Source: Christensenellaceae bacterium (lineage in GTDB: Bacteria; Bacillota; Clostridia; Christensenellales; Borkfalkiaceae). From it: 64,000 bases of DNA. Shown here one piece after another: positions 1 through 9,123 of the stretch. The notes beneath the pieces are model-generated. The model did no database searches and was not told the origin of the DNA. It saw nothing but the letters and a program-made list of their open reading frames with translations. Within the stretch, counting starts at the first letter, position 1, and each line of letters begins with the position of its first letter. A program made the translations under genes and the position numbers. The stretch lies in assembly GCA_948890655.1 (NCBI GenBank), contig CAQTYU010000004.1:1-64000 (forward strand), read 5' to 3'.

Positions 1-50
1 AACCGAGCGGTTAAACCTTGCCCGTACCGTTCCAATAAGTGGGTGTCTGA

Positions 51-194
51 CATAAGGACGTAACCGAGCGGTTGAAGTCTGTAGACGAAGAACTTTACGA
101 AAAGGTTCGTACGGTTTTGGATAAAAACCTATCCGAGCGGCATATTCGCGGCGGTATGGCAACTAAGAAAAAATATTCAAACGAACAAAACTAA
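51..194 (+). pseudogene. spoIIID: SpoIIID-type sporulation regulator, C-terminal part with disrupted 5' side
   Basis: The frame ending at TAA 192-194 encodes a KDVTERL segment followed by a C-terminus with SERHIRGGMATKKKY, which I recognise as the end of SpoIIID, the mother-cell DNA-binding regulator of sporulation (family helix-turn-helix then a basic RHxRGGxATKxKY tail). Only about 47 codons are readable. Upstream, the same frame has stops at 12-14, 36-38 and 48-50, so the recognition helix is missing or scrambled. A 12-base direct repeat (1-12 and 62-73) flanks the damage. This could be a true deletion/rearrangement or a chimeric contig end; the family assignment is fairly sure, the pseudogene status is not. 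Confidence 0.55.
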
Positions 195-200
195 ATTTTG

Positions 201-240
201 ACACAGCCGCTCGCGCGACGATACGCGCGGGCGGCTGTGT
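201..240 (+). terminator. Stem-loop terminator after spoIIID
   Basis: A long GC-rich stem starts ACACAGCCGC and closes GCGGCTGTGT, with CGCGCG pairing inside. It lies 7 bases after the spoIIID stop and is followed only by a short T run (TTTA), so it is a terminator-like hairpin with a weak tail. Confidence 0.65.
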
Positions 241-306
241 TTAGGCGTGCAAAGCTTAAAAAATAAAATTTCATTAAATTTTAACAAAATTTGTATATTC
301 ATAAAT

Positions 307-336
307 TTGAAAAATTATACAAAGCTATGATATAAT
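307..336 (+). promoter_or_regulatory. Promoter for the 2-hydroxyacyl-CoA dehydratase activase pair
   Basis: TTGAAA (307-312), 18-base spacer, TATAAT (331-336). Predicted transcription start is near 343, which argues against the TTG at 341 being the translation start and favours TTG 368. Confidence 0.6.
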
Positions 337-367
337 TTCTTTGAATACATTATTGACGGAAAACAAA

Positions 368-3295
368 TTGAAACTTTTAGGCATAGACGTCGGTTCAACC
401 ACGGTTAAAGTCGCGGTCATCGACGAAAAAAACAACTTAATATATTCGTCCTACGTCCGTCATTTTTCCAAGGTCAAGGAGACGGTTCTATCCGAGCTTA
501 ACACCGTTAAAGAGAAGTTCGGCGGCGCCTTCGCCGTTTCGGTTACGGGCAGCGCGGGGCTCGGTCTTTCGCAACGCAGCGGAATAAACTTCGTACAGGA
601 AGTACAGGCTGCGTTTATTGCCATACGCAAAATTTATCCCGATACGGACGTTGCCGTAGAGCTTGGCGGCGAGGACGCGAAAATCATTTTCGTAACGGGA
701 GGAACCGAGCAGCGTATGAACGGCAGCTGTGCGGGCGGTACGGGCGCGTTCATCGACCAAATGGCAACCCTTTTAAACGTGTCTGTAGAGAAGATGGACG
801 AACTTGCCCTTTCGGCGGGCAAGACTTACCCCATAGCTTCGCGTTGCGGCGTTTTTGCAAAGTCCGACGTGCAGCCCCTTTTGAATCAGGGCGCTGCCAA
901 AGCGGACATTGCAGCGTCTATTTTTCAAGCCGTCGTCGACCAGACCGTTTCGGGCTTGGCGCAGGGTCGAAGAATAAAGGGCAAGGTCTTGTTTTTGGGC
1001 GGTCCCCTGTACTTTTTAAAGGCTTTAAGGCGCGCCTTCGTCACCACTTTGAATTTAACGCCCGAGAACGCGGTGTTCCCCGACGACGCCCCCTGCTTTA
1101 TGGCAATAGGCGCGGCGTTGTCCTCCGCAGGCGAGCGTGTCGAAAATATTGACGCAATAATAGCAAAGATTAAAAAAATTACCGAAAACCAAGCGGTAAA
1201 CACAGGCAAACCCTTATTTGAAAGCAAAGAGGAATACGCTGAATTCGTAAAACGCCACAGGGCTACCGACTTGAATTTTGCGGATATTTCTTCGTATTCG
1301 GGCGACTGCTACTTAGGCATCGACAGCGGTTCAACCACGACGAAACTTATGCTCATCACGCCCGACTGCCGCATTCTGTGGTCACACTACCAGTCCAACA
1401 ACGGTCAGCCGCTCGATATTGTCGTAAGTAAGCTTAAAGAACTGTACGCTTTGGGCGGTAACAGGCTTAAAATCCGCGGCAGCGCAGTTACAGGTTACGG
1501 CGAGGATTTGATAAAGAACTCCATAAAAGCCGATTTCGGTATCGTGGAAACGGTCGCGCACTTCAAGGCGGCGTTGCACTTTAATCCGCAAGTCGATTTC
1601 ATTATCGATATCGGCGGGCAGGACATCAAGTGCTTTAAAATCAAGAACGGCGCTATCGATTCCATTATGCTGAACGAGGCTTGCTCGTCTGGCTGCGGTT
1701 CGTTTATCCAGACCTTTGCCCGCGCAATGGGCATGGAAATCAACAAATTTTCAGAAAAAGGTCTGTATGCCAAACACCCCGTTGAACTCGGTTCCCGCTG
1801 CACCGTGTTTATGAACAGCGCGGTTAAGCAGGCGCAAAAGGAGGGTGCAAGCGTGGAGGACATCTCCGCGGGTCTGTCTTCGTCAATAGTCAAGAACGCC
1901 ATTTATAAGGTTATAAGGGCAACTAACGCCGACGAGTTGGGCGATCATATCGTTGTGCAGGGCGGTACTTTCTTGAACGACGCAGTGCTGCGCTCCTTTG
2001 AAATGGAAACGGGCAAGGAAGTGGTCCGTCCCGGCATAGCGGGCTTAATGGGCGCGTTCGGCGCGGCGCTTTACGCTATGGAGAACGTTCCTGCGGAAAG
2101 CGCCACGGCAAGCGCGGAAGAGCTTGAAGAGTTTTCATATTCCTTGCAAGCTACCAATTGCCGCGGTTGCACGGCAAACTGTAATCTTAACATTATCCGT
2201 TTCAACGACGGCAGAAAATTTATTTCGGGCAACAAGTGCGAGCGCGGCGCTGGCAGAAAACCCGCGCTTGCCGATATGGATATATACGCATATAAGCAGG
2301 TCAGACTTATCGACTGCGTGCATGGCGTAAACGGACAGGGCGGCATACGCGGCAAGGTGGGGCTTCCACTGCAACTCGGTATGTACGAGCAGCTTCCCAT
2401 TTGGGCGGGCTTCTTTGAAACGCTGGGTTTCGAGGTCGTCTTATCCGCAAAATCCACCCGTCAGCTCTATTTTAAAGGTCAGCATACCGTTGCAAGCGAT
2501 ACGGCTTGCTACCCTGCAAAGCTCATTCACGGGCATGTGGAAAGTCTTTTGGACGAAGGCGTGGATTTCATTTTTATGCCATGTGAAAGCTACAATTTAG
2601 ACGAGCACTGTTCAACCAACCACTATAACTGCCCGGTCGTTGCGTACTATCCCGAGCTTTTGAAGGCGAACAACGAAAGGCTTACGGATAAGAATTTCCT
2701 TATGCCGTACCTCGATTTGAATATGAAAAAGCCCGCCGTAAAGAAGCTTTTGGACCTTTTCAAGGGCTACGACTTTACTAAGCGCGATATAGAGGGCGCG
2801 CTTGAAGAGGGCTTTGCGCGGCTCGAAAAATATCACGAGGACGTGCGCTCCAAGGCGGACGAAATTCTGTGGAAGGCGGAAATGCAAAACAAGCAGGTCG
2901 TAGTGCTTGCGGGCAGACCCTACCATTTGGACGGAGAAATCAACCACAGCGTAAACAAGCTTTTAACCTCGTTGGGGTTGGCGGTGCTGTCGGAGGATAG
3001 CGTGTTTGAAAAGGGCGACGTGGTAAAAGTCGACGTTTTAAACCAGTGGACTTACCACGCAAGGCTGTACCGCGCGGCGGACTTCGTTTCAAAGCGCAAG
3101 AATTTGAATTTGGTCCAGCTCGTTTCTTTCGGTTGCGGGCTTGACGCAATAACTACCGACGAAGTGCGTTCAATTTTGGAAAAGAACGGCAAGCTTTACA
3201 CACAGATAAAAATAGACGAAATAAACAATCTCGGAGTCGTAAAAATACGTTTAAGAAGTATGCTTGCGGCTATAGAAGAGGCGGCTAAAAAGTAA
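368..3295 (+). CDS. 2-hydroxyacyl-CoA dehydratase activase, double BadF-type ATPase plus DUF2229
   Basis: Member of the BadF/BadG/BcrA/HgdC ATPase family, which uses ATP to drive low-potential electron transfer from a [4Fe-4S] cluster into 2-hydroxyacyl-CoA dehydratases. Two tandem actin-like ATPase domains are visible: LGIDVGSTTVK near the N-terminus with cluster-ligand motifs GSCAGGTG and SRCGVFAKSD, and YLGIDSGSTTTK around residue 320 with EACSSGCGSF and GSRCTVFMNS. A Cys-rich linker and a DUF2229-type domain follow (about residues 640-870). An in-frame TTG at 341 would add 9 residues; 368 gives a typical MKLLGIDVG start, has GACGGA upstream and lies after the predicted transcription start. 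Overlaps the next gene by one base. No classical dehydratase alpha/beta pair is adjacent, so the substrate is unknown. Confidence 0.85.
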   Translation: MKLLGIDVGSTTVKVAVIDEKNNLIYSSYVRHFSKVKETVLSELNTVKEKFGGAFAVSVTGSAGLGLSQRSGINFVQEVQAAFIAIRKIYPDTDVAVELGGEDAKIIFVTGGTEQRMNGSCAGGTGAFIDQMATLLNVSVEKMDELALSAGKTYPIASRCGVFAKSDVQPLLNQGAAKADIAASIFQAVVDQTVSGLAQGRRIKGKVLFLGGPLYFLKALRRAFVTTLNLTPENAVFPDDAPCFMAIGAALSSAGERVENIDAIIAKIKKITENQAVNTGKPLFESKEEYAEFVKRHRATDLNFADISSYSGDCYLGIDSGSTTTKLMLITPDCRILWSHYQSNNGQPLDIVVSKLKELYALGGNRLKIRGSAVTGYGEDLIKNSIKADFGIVETVAHFKAALHFNPQVDFIIDIGGQDIKCFKIKNGAIDSIMLNEACSSGCGSFIQTFARAMGMEINKFSEKGLYAKHPVELGSRCTVFMNSAVKQAQKEGASVEDISAGLSSSIVKNAIYKVIRATNADELGDHIVVQGGTFLNDAVLRSFEMETGKEVVRPGIAGLMGAFGAALYAMENVPAESATASAEELEEFSYSLQATNCRGCTANCNLNIIRFNDGRKFISGNKCERGAGRKPALADMDIYAYKQVRLIDCVHGVNGQGGIRGKVGLPLQLGMYEQLPIWAGFFETLGFEVVLSAKSTRQLYFKGQHTVASDTACYPAKLIHGHVESLLDEGVDFIFMPCESYNLDEHCSTNHYNCPVVAYYPELLKANNERLTDKNFLMPYLDLNMKKPAVKKLLDLFKGYDFTKRDIEGALEEGFARLEKYHEDVRSKADEILWKAEMQNKQVVVLAGRPYHLDGEINHSVNKLLTSLGLAVLSEDSVFEKGDVVKVDVLNQWTYHARLYRAADFVSKRKNLNLVQLVSFGCGLDAITTDEVRSILEKNGKLYTQIKIDEINNLGVVKIRLRSMLAAIEEAAKK

Positions 3296-4560
3296 TGGAC
3301 GAAAAGACTGCGTTTACCGACTATACAACTGAATATCCCAGGTGGGACAAGTCTATGAAGCGCACCCATAAAATCCTCGTTCCCGATATGTTGCCGTGGC
3401 ACTTCCTTATAATCGAAAAGGTCCTAAGACTCGAAGGGTACGACTTAGAGGTTTTGAAGAACGAAAGCCGCGCTGTCATAGACGAAGGCTTAAAGCACGT
3501 TCACAACGACACTTGTTATCCCTGCCTTTGCGTAGTGGGGCAGTTTATCGATGCGCTCAAAAGCGGCAGGTACGACTTGGAGCATACCGCAATTATGATG
3601 ACACAGACTGGCGGCGGATGCAGGGCTTCCAACTATATGCCCCTTATACGAAAGGCTATAAAGAACGAGTTCCCCGCCGTGCCGGTCGTATCTATCAACT
3701 TTTCGGGTCTTGAAAAGGAAAGCACGTTCAAAATCGGCGTCGGGCTATTCGTTAAGCTTGCGTTTTCCATACTCTACGGCGATACCGTAATGTGGTGCTA
3801 TAACCAGACCAAGCCGTACGAAGAGGAGAGTTGCGCCGCCGACCGTGCGCGCGACGAAGCGGTAAATTTTATCGTGTCAAGTTTTGAAAAGGGCGGTTAC
3901 CGCCGCTATAAAAAGATAAATAAAAAGATAATCGATATATTCGCCGCCGTCAAAAGAAAGAGCGAAAAGAAAATAAAAGTAGGCATGGTAGGGGAAATTT
4001 ACGTAAAATATTCCCCTCTCGGCAATAACGAGCTTGAAAGGTTTTTATTAAACGAGAACTGCGAGCCCGTAATCCCCGCCCTTTTGGACTTCATTTTATA
4101 CTGTATAATCAACGTTGTGAACGACTACACGCTTTACGGGCACGGGCGCGTCAAGGCGCTTGCGTACAAGGCGGTGTACGGTTTAGTTCACCGTATGCAG
4201 TTAAACGTAATAAAACAGTTTAAAGAGGACGGCACGTTCGAGCCCGTCCACGATTTCGAGCATCTCCGCGCCTGCGCCGATAAAGTAATAAACCAAGGCG
4301 TAAAAATGGGCGAAGGGTGGCTTATCCCCGCGGAGATGGCTGCGCTTGCGGAAACGGGAGTGAAGAATATCGTCTGCGCCCAGCCCTTCGGTTGCCTGCC
4401 CAACCACATAGCGGGCAAGGGCGTTATCCGCACCCTCAAAAATATTTACGCCGACGAGAATATCGTCGCCGTCGATTACGACCCCTCGGCAACCAAAGTC
4501 AATCAGGAAAACCGTATAAAACTTATGCTTGCTACTGCAAGGGAAAACGAAAAACCGTAA
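3295..4560 (+). CDS. Acyl-CoA dehydratase activase-associated protein (COG3580-like)
   Basis: This 421-aa protein carries the conserved NDTCYPCLCVVGQF and MTQTGGGCRASNY cysteine motifs found at the C-terminal end of the large (about 1400 aa) CoA-substrate-specific activases of Clostridia. Here that end is a separate gene whose ATG overlaps the TAA of the preceding activase (TAATG), so the two are translationally coupled and together match the length of the fused form. By family it probably binds a [4Fe-4S] cluster through these cysteines and resembles a dehydratase subunit; the reaction is not known. Transcription ends at the strong hairpin just downstream. Confidence 0.75.
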   Translation: MDEKTAFTDYTTEYPRWDKSMKRTHKILVPDMLPWHFLIIEKVLRLEGYDLEVLKNESRAVIDEGLKHVHNDTCYPCLCVVGQFIDALKSGRYDLEHTAIMMTQTGGGCRASNYMPLIRKAIKNEFPAVPVVSINFSGLEKESTFKIGVGLFVKLAFSILYGDTVMWCYNQTKPYEEESCAADRARDEAVNFIVSSFEKGGYRRYKKINKKIIDIFAAVKRKSEKKIKVGMVGEIYVKYSPLGNNELERFLLNENCEPVIPALLDFILYCIINVVNDYTLYGHGRVKALAYKAVYGLVHRMQLNVIKQFKEDGTFEPVHDFEHLRACADKVINQGVKMGEGWLIPAEMAALAETGVKNIVCAQPFGCLPNHIAGKGVIRTLKNIYADENIVAVDYDPSATKVNQENRIKLMLATARENEKP

Positions 4561-4564
4561 TAAA

Positions 4565-4595
4565 AACCGCCCCGCCGAAACTCGGCGGGGCGGTT
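4565..4595. terminator. Bidirectional terminator between activase pair and nitroreductase
   Basis: Perfect 12-bp stem CCGCCCCGCCGA / TCGGCGGGGCGG with a 3-base loop, extended by AA/TT pairs, placed between two convergent genes. Confidence 0.8.
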
Positions 4596-4601
4596 AGCGT
4601 T

Positions 4602-5135
4602 TTACTTTATCAGTTTATAATTCAGTTCAAAAGCTCTTCTGCGTTTTTCGCGGACGGGGTAGCCTTCCGCCTTATAGCCCAGCGCAACGACGAGGGGGAA
4701 GGGAGTGCCTTGCGGCAATCCGAGAAAATCCGCAATTCCGTTTTCGTCCCGCAAGCCTATTATGCAGGTCTGCACACCCGTATTTTCGGCGGCAAGCGTC
4801 AGATATGCGGTTAGAATTCCTATATCGTTAGATATAAATTCTTCGTTCGATACTCGCCTTTCTCCGCGCATTACCGCGTGTGCGGGGCGTTGTTTTATTA
4901 CGATATACGCCTTTGCTCCGTCAGCCCAACCGTTTGCGCCGTCTTTTTGCACGAACTTTGCGAACTCCTTCGCCTTGTCGCCGTTTACCGCGTACAAGTC
5001 CCAAGGTTGCGCGTTTATAGCGGAGGGGGCAAGAGTTGCAAGGCGGCAGATTTTTTCTATAACCTCGTCGGCAACGGGTTTATCGCAAAATTCACGCGTA
5101 CTTTGACGAGTTAAAAACAATTCTTCCAAATTCAT
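4602..5135 (-). CDS. Nitroreductase family protein
   Basis: A 177-aa flavoprotein of the nitroreductase superfamily, which uses FMN and NAD(P)H to reduce nitro compounds, quinones or related substrates. The N-terminal FMN-phosphate-binding signature RQSTREF (residues 10-16) and the LAPSAINAQPWDLYAV segment (about 35-50) are typical, and the length fits the small clostridial members. The physiological substrate cannot be read from sequence. It is monocistronic: a TATAAT box lies just upstream and a bidirectional terminator follows. Start assigned at the ATG giving MNLEELFLTRQS. Confidence 0.85.
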   Translation of the reverse strand: MNLEELFLTRQSTREFCDKPVADEVIEKICRLATLAPSAINAQPWDLYAVNGDKAKEFAKFVQKDGANGWADGAKAYIVIKQRPAHAVMRGERRVSNEEFISNDIGILTAYLTLAAENTGVQTCIIGLRDENGIADFLGLPQGTPFPLVVALGYKAEGYPVREKRRRAFELNYKLIK

Positions 5136-5166
5136 ACCGTACCTTAATTATATGTTTAAAAACTAA

Positions 5167-5183
5167 CGGCGGTTAAACCGCCG
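5167..5183 (-). terminator. Terminator after transketolase
   Basis: Stem CGGCGGT / ACCGCCG with a TAA loop; read on the minus strand it is followed by TTAGTTTTT. It lies just beyond the tkt stop codon. Confidence 0.7.
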
Positions 5184-5191
5184 CTTATAAA

Positions 5192-7204
5192 TTATTTGCG
5201 TTTTTTCTTGCCGCCGTTATCTTCGTCGGCGTTCACTTTTTCAATCGAAAGCTTTGCCTTTTCGGCGACGTTTTCACTCGTAAAGCCGAAGTGTCTGAAC
5301 AAATCGTTGGCGGGTGCGGAGCAACCGAAAGAGTGCATAGCTATCACCTCGCCGTAGTCGCGGCAATATTTGTACCAGGCATAGTGCGAAGCCGCTTCAA
5401 CGCACACGCGCGCCTTAACGCTCTTTGGAAGAACGCTTTCTTTGTATTCTTTCGTCTGGTTTTCAAATTCTTCAAGGCAGGGCATCGATACGACGCATAC
5501 GTTCAGTCCTTCTCCCGTAAGAATTTCCTTTGCGCCGATGCAAATATCTATTTCCGAACCCGTTCCTATCAAAAGTACGTCTGGCGTGCCGTTGCAGTCG
5601 TCAAGCACGTAGCCTCCTGTAACCGCCTTAATGCCTGAACCTTTATGTTGGTTAACCGCTTGTCTTGAAAGCACCAAAACAGTGGGCGATTGCCCCGTCA
5701 ATGCCGAAATATACGCCGCAAGCGTTTCTTTGCCGTCGCAGGGGCGGAAGACCTTGACGTTGGGGATAGAGCGCAAAGCTATAAGCTGCTCCATCGGCTG
5801 ATGCGTGGGACCGTCTTCGCCTACGCCTATCGAGTCGTGCGTCATAACGTATATAACCGGCACGTTCAAAAGCCCGCTCAGTCTTATCGCGCCCTTCATA
5901 TAATCCGAGAAGGAGAAGAAGGTAGAGCAGAGTATCCTCAGTCCTCCGTGAAGCTGTATGCCGTTTGCAATCGCCGCCATAGCGTGTTCGCGTATGCCGA
6001 ACTGAATATTCCTTCCCGAACGGTTTTCGGGCGAGAAAGCGTCCGAGCATTTCAGCTTCGTCAAAGTGGAAGGGGCAAGGTCTGCGGAACCTGACAACAG
6101 GTTGGGGATGTTTTTTGCTATTTCGTTCAAAATTTTCCCGCTCGAAGCTCTCATCGCTTCTGGAGCGGAGAAGTCGAACTTACTGAACAGCTCGGTATAA
6201 TCGAAGTCGTAGCCGCTCATATAATTTCTGTATTTTTCCGCAAGCTCGGGGTAAGCCCTCTCATAGCGAGCGAAAAGTTCATTCCATTCTGCCTCGTAAA
6301 CGCGCTTACCGTCCGCAATTTCGCGGCAATAGTCTTCCACGTCCGCAGGAACTTCAAAAGGCTCTTCCGTCCAATTAAGGCTTTCCTTTAATTTCGCAAG
6401 GTTATCTTCGCCGATAGGCGCACCGTGAACTTTTTCACTGCCTTCTATGGGGCAGCCGTAGCCTATTTTTGAAGTGCAGATAATAATAGAAGGGCGCGTA
6501 AGGTCGCTTTTCGCTCTCTCGATTGCAGCCTTCAATACCGCAAGATTGTTCGCGTCGGGTACGCGTATAACCTGCCAACCCTGTGCGCAGAAGCGCGTTG
6601 CTACATTCTCGCTGAAATTTGTTTCTATATTTCCTTCGATGGTAATATCGTTTTTATCGTATAAAAGAATAAGCTTACCGAGCTTCTGCGTGCCCGCAAA
6701 CGAGCAAGCTTCGTAGCCCAAGCCCTCTTCAAGGCAGCCTTCGCCGCATAAAACGTATGTGTAGTGGTCAACGATAGGGAAGTCTGGACGGTTGAAAACC
6801 GAAGCTAAGTGCGCTTCCGCAAGCGCAAAGCCCACTGCGTTGCCAATGCCTTGTCCCAACGGTCCCGTAGTTGTTTCAACTCCGTCAGTCTTGCCGTATT
6901 CGGGATGACCGGGCGTGCGCGAACCGAACTGACGGAAATTCATCAGGTCCTCTTTCGTCACGTCGTATCCGAAAAGGTGCAAAAGGGAGTACAAAAGCAT
7001 AGAGCCGTGACCTGCTGAAAGAACGAACCTGTCGCGGTTGTCCCATTTCGGGTTGTTGCTGTTGAATTTTAAAAAATCTTTGAACACTTCAAATCCTATT
7101 GGCGCCGCGCCGAGGCAAATACCGGGGTGTCCCGATTTTGCACGCTGTATGGCTTCAGCCGAAAGCACGCGTATTGTATTTACGCATTTTGCATTTATGG
7201 ACAT
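5192..7204 (-). CDS. tkt: Transketolase
   Basis: Full-length (670 aa) thiamine-diphosphate enzyme that moves two-carbon ketol units in the non-oxidative pentose phosphate pathway. Seen in order: SGHPGICLGAAP near the N-terminus, the GPLGQGIGNAVG segment, a ThDP motif written GEGCLEEGLGYEA (usually GDG), the DKNDITIEG segment, and the pyrimidine-binding domain with FGIREHAMAAIANG and a THDSIGVGEDGPTHQP block. The C-terminus ends in a short lysine-rich tail (GGKKKRK), unusual but probably neutral. It lies 12 bases downstream of the phosphohexomutase gene, suggesting co-transcription. Confidence 0.96.
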   Translation of the reverse strand: MSINAKCVNTIRVLSAEAIQRAKSGHPGICLGAAPIGFEVFKDFLKFNSNNPKWDNRDRFVLSAGHGSMLLYSLLHLFGYDVTKEDLMNFRQFGSRTPGHPEYGKTDGVETTTGPLGQGIGNAVGFALAEAHLASVFNRPDFPIVDHYTYVLCGEGCLEEGLGYEACSFAGTQKLGKLILLYDKNDITIEGNIETNFSENVATRFCAQGWQVIRVPDANNLAVLKAAIERAKSDLTRPSIIICTSKIGYGCPIEGSEKVHGAPIGEDNLAKLKESLNWTEEPFEVPADVEDYCREIADGKRVYEAEWNELFARYERAYPELAEKYRNYMSGYDFDYTELFSKFDFSAPEAMRASSGKILNEIAKNIPNLLSGSADLAPSTLTKLKCSDAFSPENRSGRNIQFGIREHAMAAIANGIQLHGGLRILCSTFFSFSDYMKGAIRLSGLLNVPVIYVMTHDSIGVGEDGPTHQPMEQLIALRSIPNVKVFRPCDGKETLAAYISALTGQSPTVLVLSRQAVNQHKGSGIKAVTGGYVLDDCNGTPDVLLIGTGSEIDICIGAKEILTGEGLNVCVVSMPCLEEFENQTKEYKESVLPKSVKARVCVEAASHYAWYKYCRDYGEVIAMHSFGCSAPANDLFRHFGFTSENVAEKAKLSIEKVNADEDNGGKKKRK

Positions 7205-7216
7205 TGAAATTTCTCC

Positions 7217-8701
7217 TTACGATGTAAAAATTTTTAAGTTATTAAGTTCGAGGAAGGGGTAGCCCTCCAAAATCTTCAAAAGTGTCTTTGCGGCTTTTAC
7301 GTTGCCGCCTTTACGGTTGCTTTCAAAATTTATCGGCATAACGGGGTCGTGTACGCTCATTCTCACAAGCAGCCAACCGCCTTCATGGAAATTTATTCGC
7401 ACGCCCTCGTAATTCACGGGCGATAAAATCATATTAGTATCTCTTGCGGCAATTGCCTTTAAGTCCTCGATAATTCTTGCACCCTCCGTCTTAAAGTCAA
7501 CGCTGTTGCCGTTAAAGGTTATGCGCACTTCGTCCTCTTCGCAGGGCTCTTTAAGCTCGGATATAAGCGAAGAAATTCCGTCCTTTTCCCGTGCAAGACA
7601 AATAAGAATTTTTGTTATTAGGTACGCGCCGTCGTCAAGATAGTAATTTTCCTTAAACGCCGCGTGCCCTGAAGTCTCCATCGCAAGTGGGGAGTATTCG
7701 CCGTCAGCGTTCAGCTCTTTGCACTTGTCTATAACGTTTTTGTATCCGCGTTTGTACCTTAAATGCTTTCCGCCAAGGCTCTCTATAAACTCCGTCAAGC
7801 CGTCGCTCGTCACGCTGTCGGTCACTATGGTGCCGGGTTTCTCCCTTAACAGTATGGCTGAAACTAAGGCTATTAACCTGTTTCTGTTTATTTCGTTACC
7901 GTAACGGTCCACAATCCCCGCACGGTCGACGTCGGTATCGAATATTATGCCGAGGTCTGCGCCGCTCTTTATAACGGCGGACTGCAAGCTGCTCATCGCA
8001 GCCTTGTCCTCAGGGTTGGGTATATGGTTCGGAAAGTATCCGTCGGGTTCTAAAAACTGGCTTCCGCTTACGTCCGCGCCCAATGGCTTTAACACCTTTT
8101 CCGCAAAAAATCCGCCCGCGCCGTTGCCCGCGTCAACTATAATCTTTTTCCCCTTTAAAGGTAGCTTTCCGCAAGCGCTTTCAACGGTTTCAACCAATAT
8201 CGCGGAATACGTATCCATAAAGGATTTTTCCTCGTAGCTTCCGCAGCCTTTAAGTTCTCCGCCGTCCGCCGCGATTTTTAATATTTCGTCGACATCCTTA
8301 CCGTCAAGCCCGCCCTCTTTCGTGAAAAACTTCAAGCCGTTCCTGTCGTAAGGCAGATGCGAGGCGGTAACCATAATCGAGGCGTCGGCGTCCCAACCCG
8401 ACTTTTTAAGTAAAATGAACATCGATGGGGTGGAAGAAAGCCCCGTATAAACAACGTCGCACCCGCTTGAAATAAGCGCATCCTTTGCGCAATTAACTAT
8501 CCTGTCTGAGGAAATACGGCTGTCGTTACCTATTGCAATTTTGAATTTACGCTTGCCGTACCTGTCGGAAAGCCACTTAATAAACGCCTTGACGATAAGC
8601 TCAACCGCGCAGTCCGTCAAGGTCACGGCGCGTTCGCCCTCAACGGCAACGCCGCGCACGTCCGTCCCGCTTTTAAGTTTTTTCAATTCCTCGTATTGCA
8701 T
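7217..8701 (-). CDS. Phosphomannomutase/phosphoglucomutase (alpha-D-phosphohexomutase)
   Basis: A 494-aa phosphohexomutase that interconverts hexose 1- and 6-phosphates, feeding glycolysis or sugar nucleotide synthesis. Seen: the phosphoserine loop TASHLPYDRNGLKFF (about residues 112-126), the metal-binding loop DTDVDRAGIVD, and the sugar-binding METSGHAAF motif. The TASHLP form resembles the PMM/PGM branch rather than GlmM. Substrate preference between mannose and glucose phosphates is undetermined. A consensus-spaced promoter has its -10 box only 8 bases before ATG and there is no Shine-Dalgarno sequence, so the message may be leaderless. Followed by tkt 12 bases away. Confidence 0.9.
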   Translation of the reverse strand: MQYEELKKLKSGTDVRGVAVEGERAVTLTDCAVELIVKAFIKWLSDRYGKRKFKIAIGNDSRISSDRIVNCAKDALISSGCDVVYTGLSSTPSMFILLKKSGWDADASIMVTASHLPYDRNGLKFFTKEGGLDGKDVDEILKIAADGGELKGCGSYEEKSFMDTYSAILVETVESACGKLPLKGKKIIVDAGNGAGGFFAEKVLKPLGADVSGSQFLEPDGYFPNHIPNPEDKAAMSSLQSAVIKSGADLGIIFDTDVDRAGIVDRYGNEINRNRLIALVSAILLREKPGTIVTDSVTSDGLTEFIESLGGKHLRYKRGYKNVIDKCKELNADGEYSPLAMETSGHAAFKENYYLDDGAYLITKILICLAREKDGISSLISELKEPCEEDEVRITFNGNSVDFKTEGARIIEDLKAIAARDTNMILSPVNYEGVRINFHEGGWLLVRMSVHDPVMPINFESNRKGGNVKAAKTLLKILEGYPFLELNNLKIFTS

Positions 8702-8709
8702 ACAAATTA

Positions 8710-8738
8710 ATTATATAATATCGGGTTGTTTTTTACAA
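8710..8738 (-). promoter_or_regulatory. Promoter for phosphohexomutase-tkt
   Basis: On the minus strand: TTGTAA (8738-8733), 17-base spacer, TATAAT (8715-8710), then 8 bases to ATG at 8701. Confidence 0.65.
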
Positions 8739-8770
8739 GTGTTTGAACGAGACAAAATCAAAAAATAAAA

Positions 8771-8784
8771 CGGCGTTGCCGCCG
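8771..8784 (-). terminator. Terminator after XRE-A
   Basis: Minus-strand stem CGGCG, loop GCAA, CGCCG, followed by TTTTATTTTTTG. It sits between the XRE-A stop and the phosphohexomutase promoter. Confidence 0.7.
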
Positions 8785-8805
8785 CTTTAAATATAATTTA
8801 TACGG

Positions 8806-9123
8806 TTAATATTTTTCAAACGAGTCAATTAAAGCGAATATCGCATTTCTTTGTTCTGATGTAAGCATATTTATTTTGCGGTAAAGGTCTGCGTTGCGAT
8901 TGGTATTTATCGGCTCTGCCGTTTGCGTTATGTTTTCTCTGTAAAAAAGTTCGTCTAAACTCACTTCAAATAAATCGGCGATTTTTAATATCGTTTCGCA
9001 ATCGGGCTCGCTGACGCCGTTCTCCCAGTTGCTTATATTTCGCTGTGTATTAGATAACTTATTTGCAAGTTCTTTTTGCGTCATACCGAACTCTTCCCTA
9101 AGTTCTTTGATTTTTAATTTCAT
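8806..9123 (-). CDS. XRE-family transcriptional regulator (XRE-A)
   Basis: A 105-aa protein with a Cro/C1-type helix-turn-helix in residues 3-57: MTQKELANKLSNTQRNISNWE is the two-helix core, followed by ILKIADLFEVSLDELFY. The remaining 45 residues form a short tail of unknown role without a recognisable sensor domain. It is divergent from a small membrane-protein gene at 9208 across an 84-base AT-rich gap, the first of five such pairs in this window. An AAGGAC sequence provides a plausible ribosome-binding site. Likely a local autoregulator; its signal is unknown. Confidence 0.88.
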   Translation of the reverse strand: MKLKIKELREEFGMTQKELANKLSNTQRNISNWENGVSEPDCETILKIADLFEVSLDELFYRENITQTAEPINTNRNADLYRKINMLTSEQRNAIFALIDSFEKY

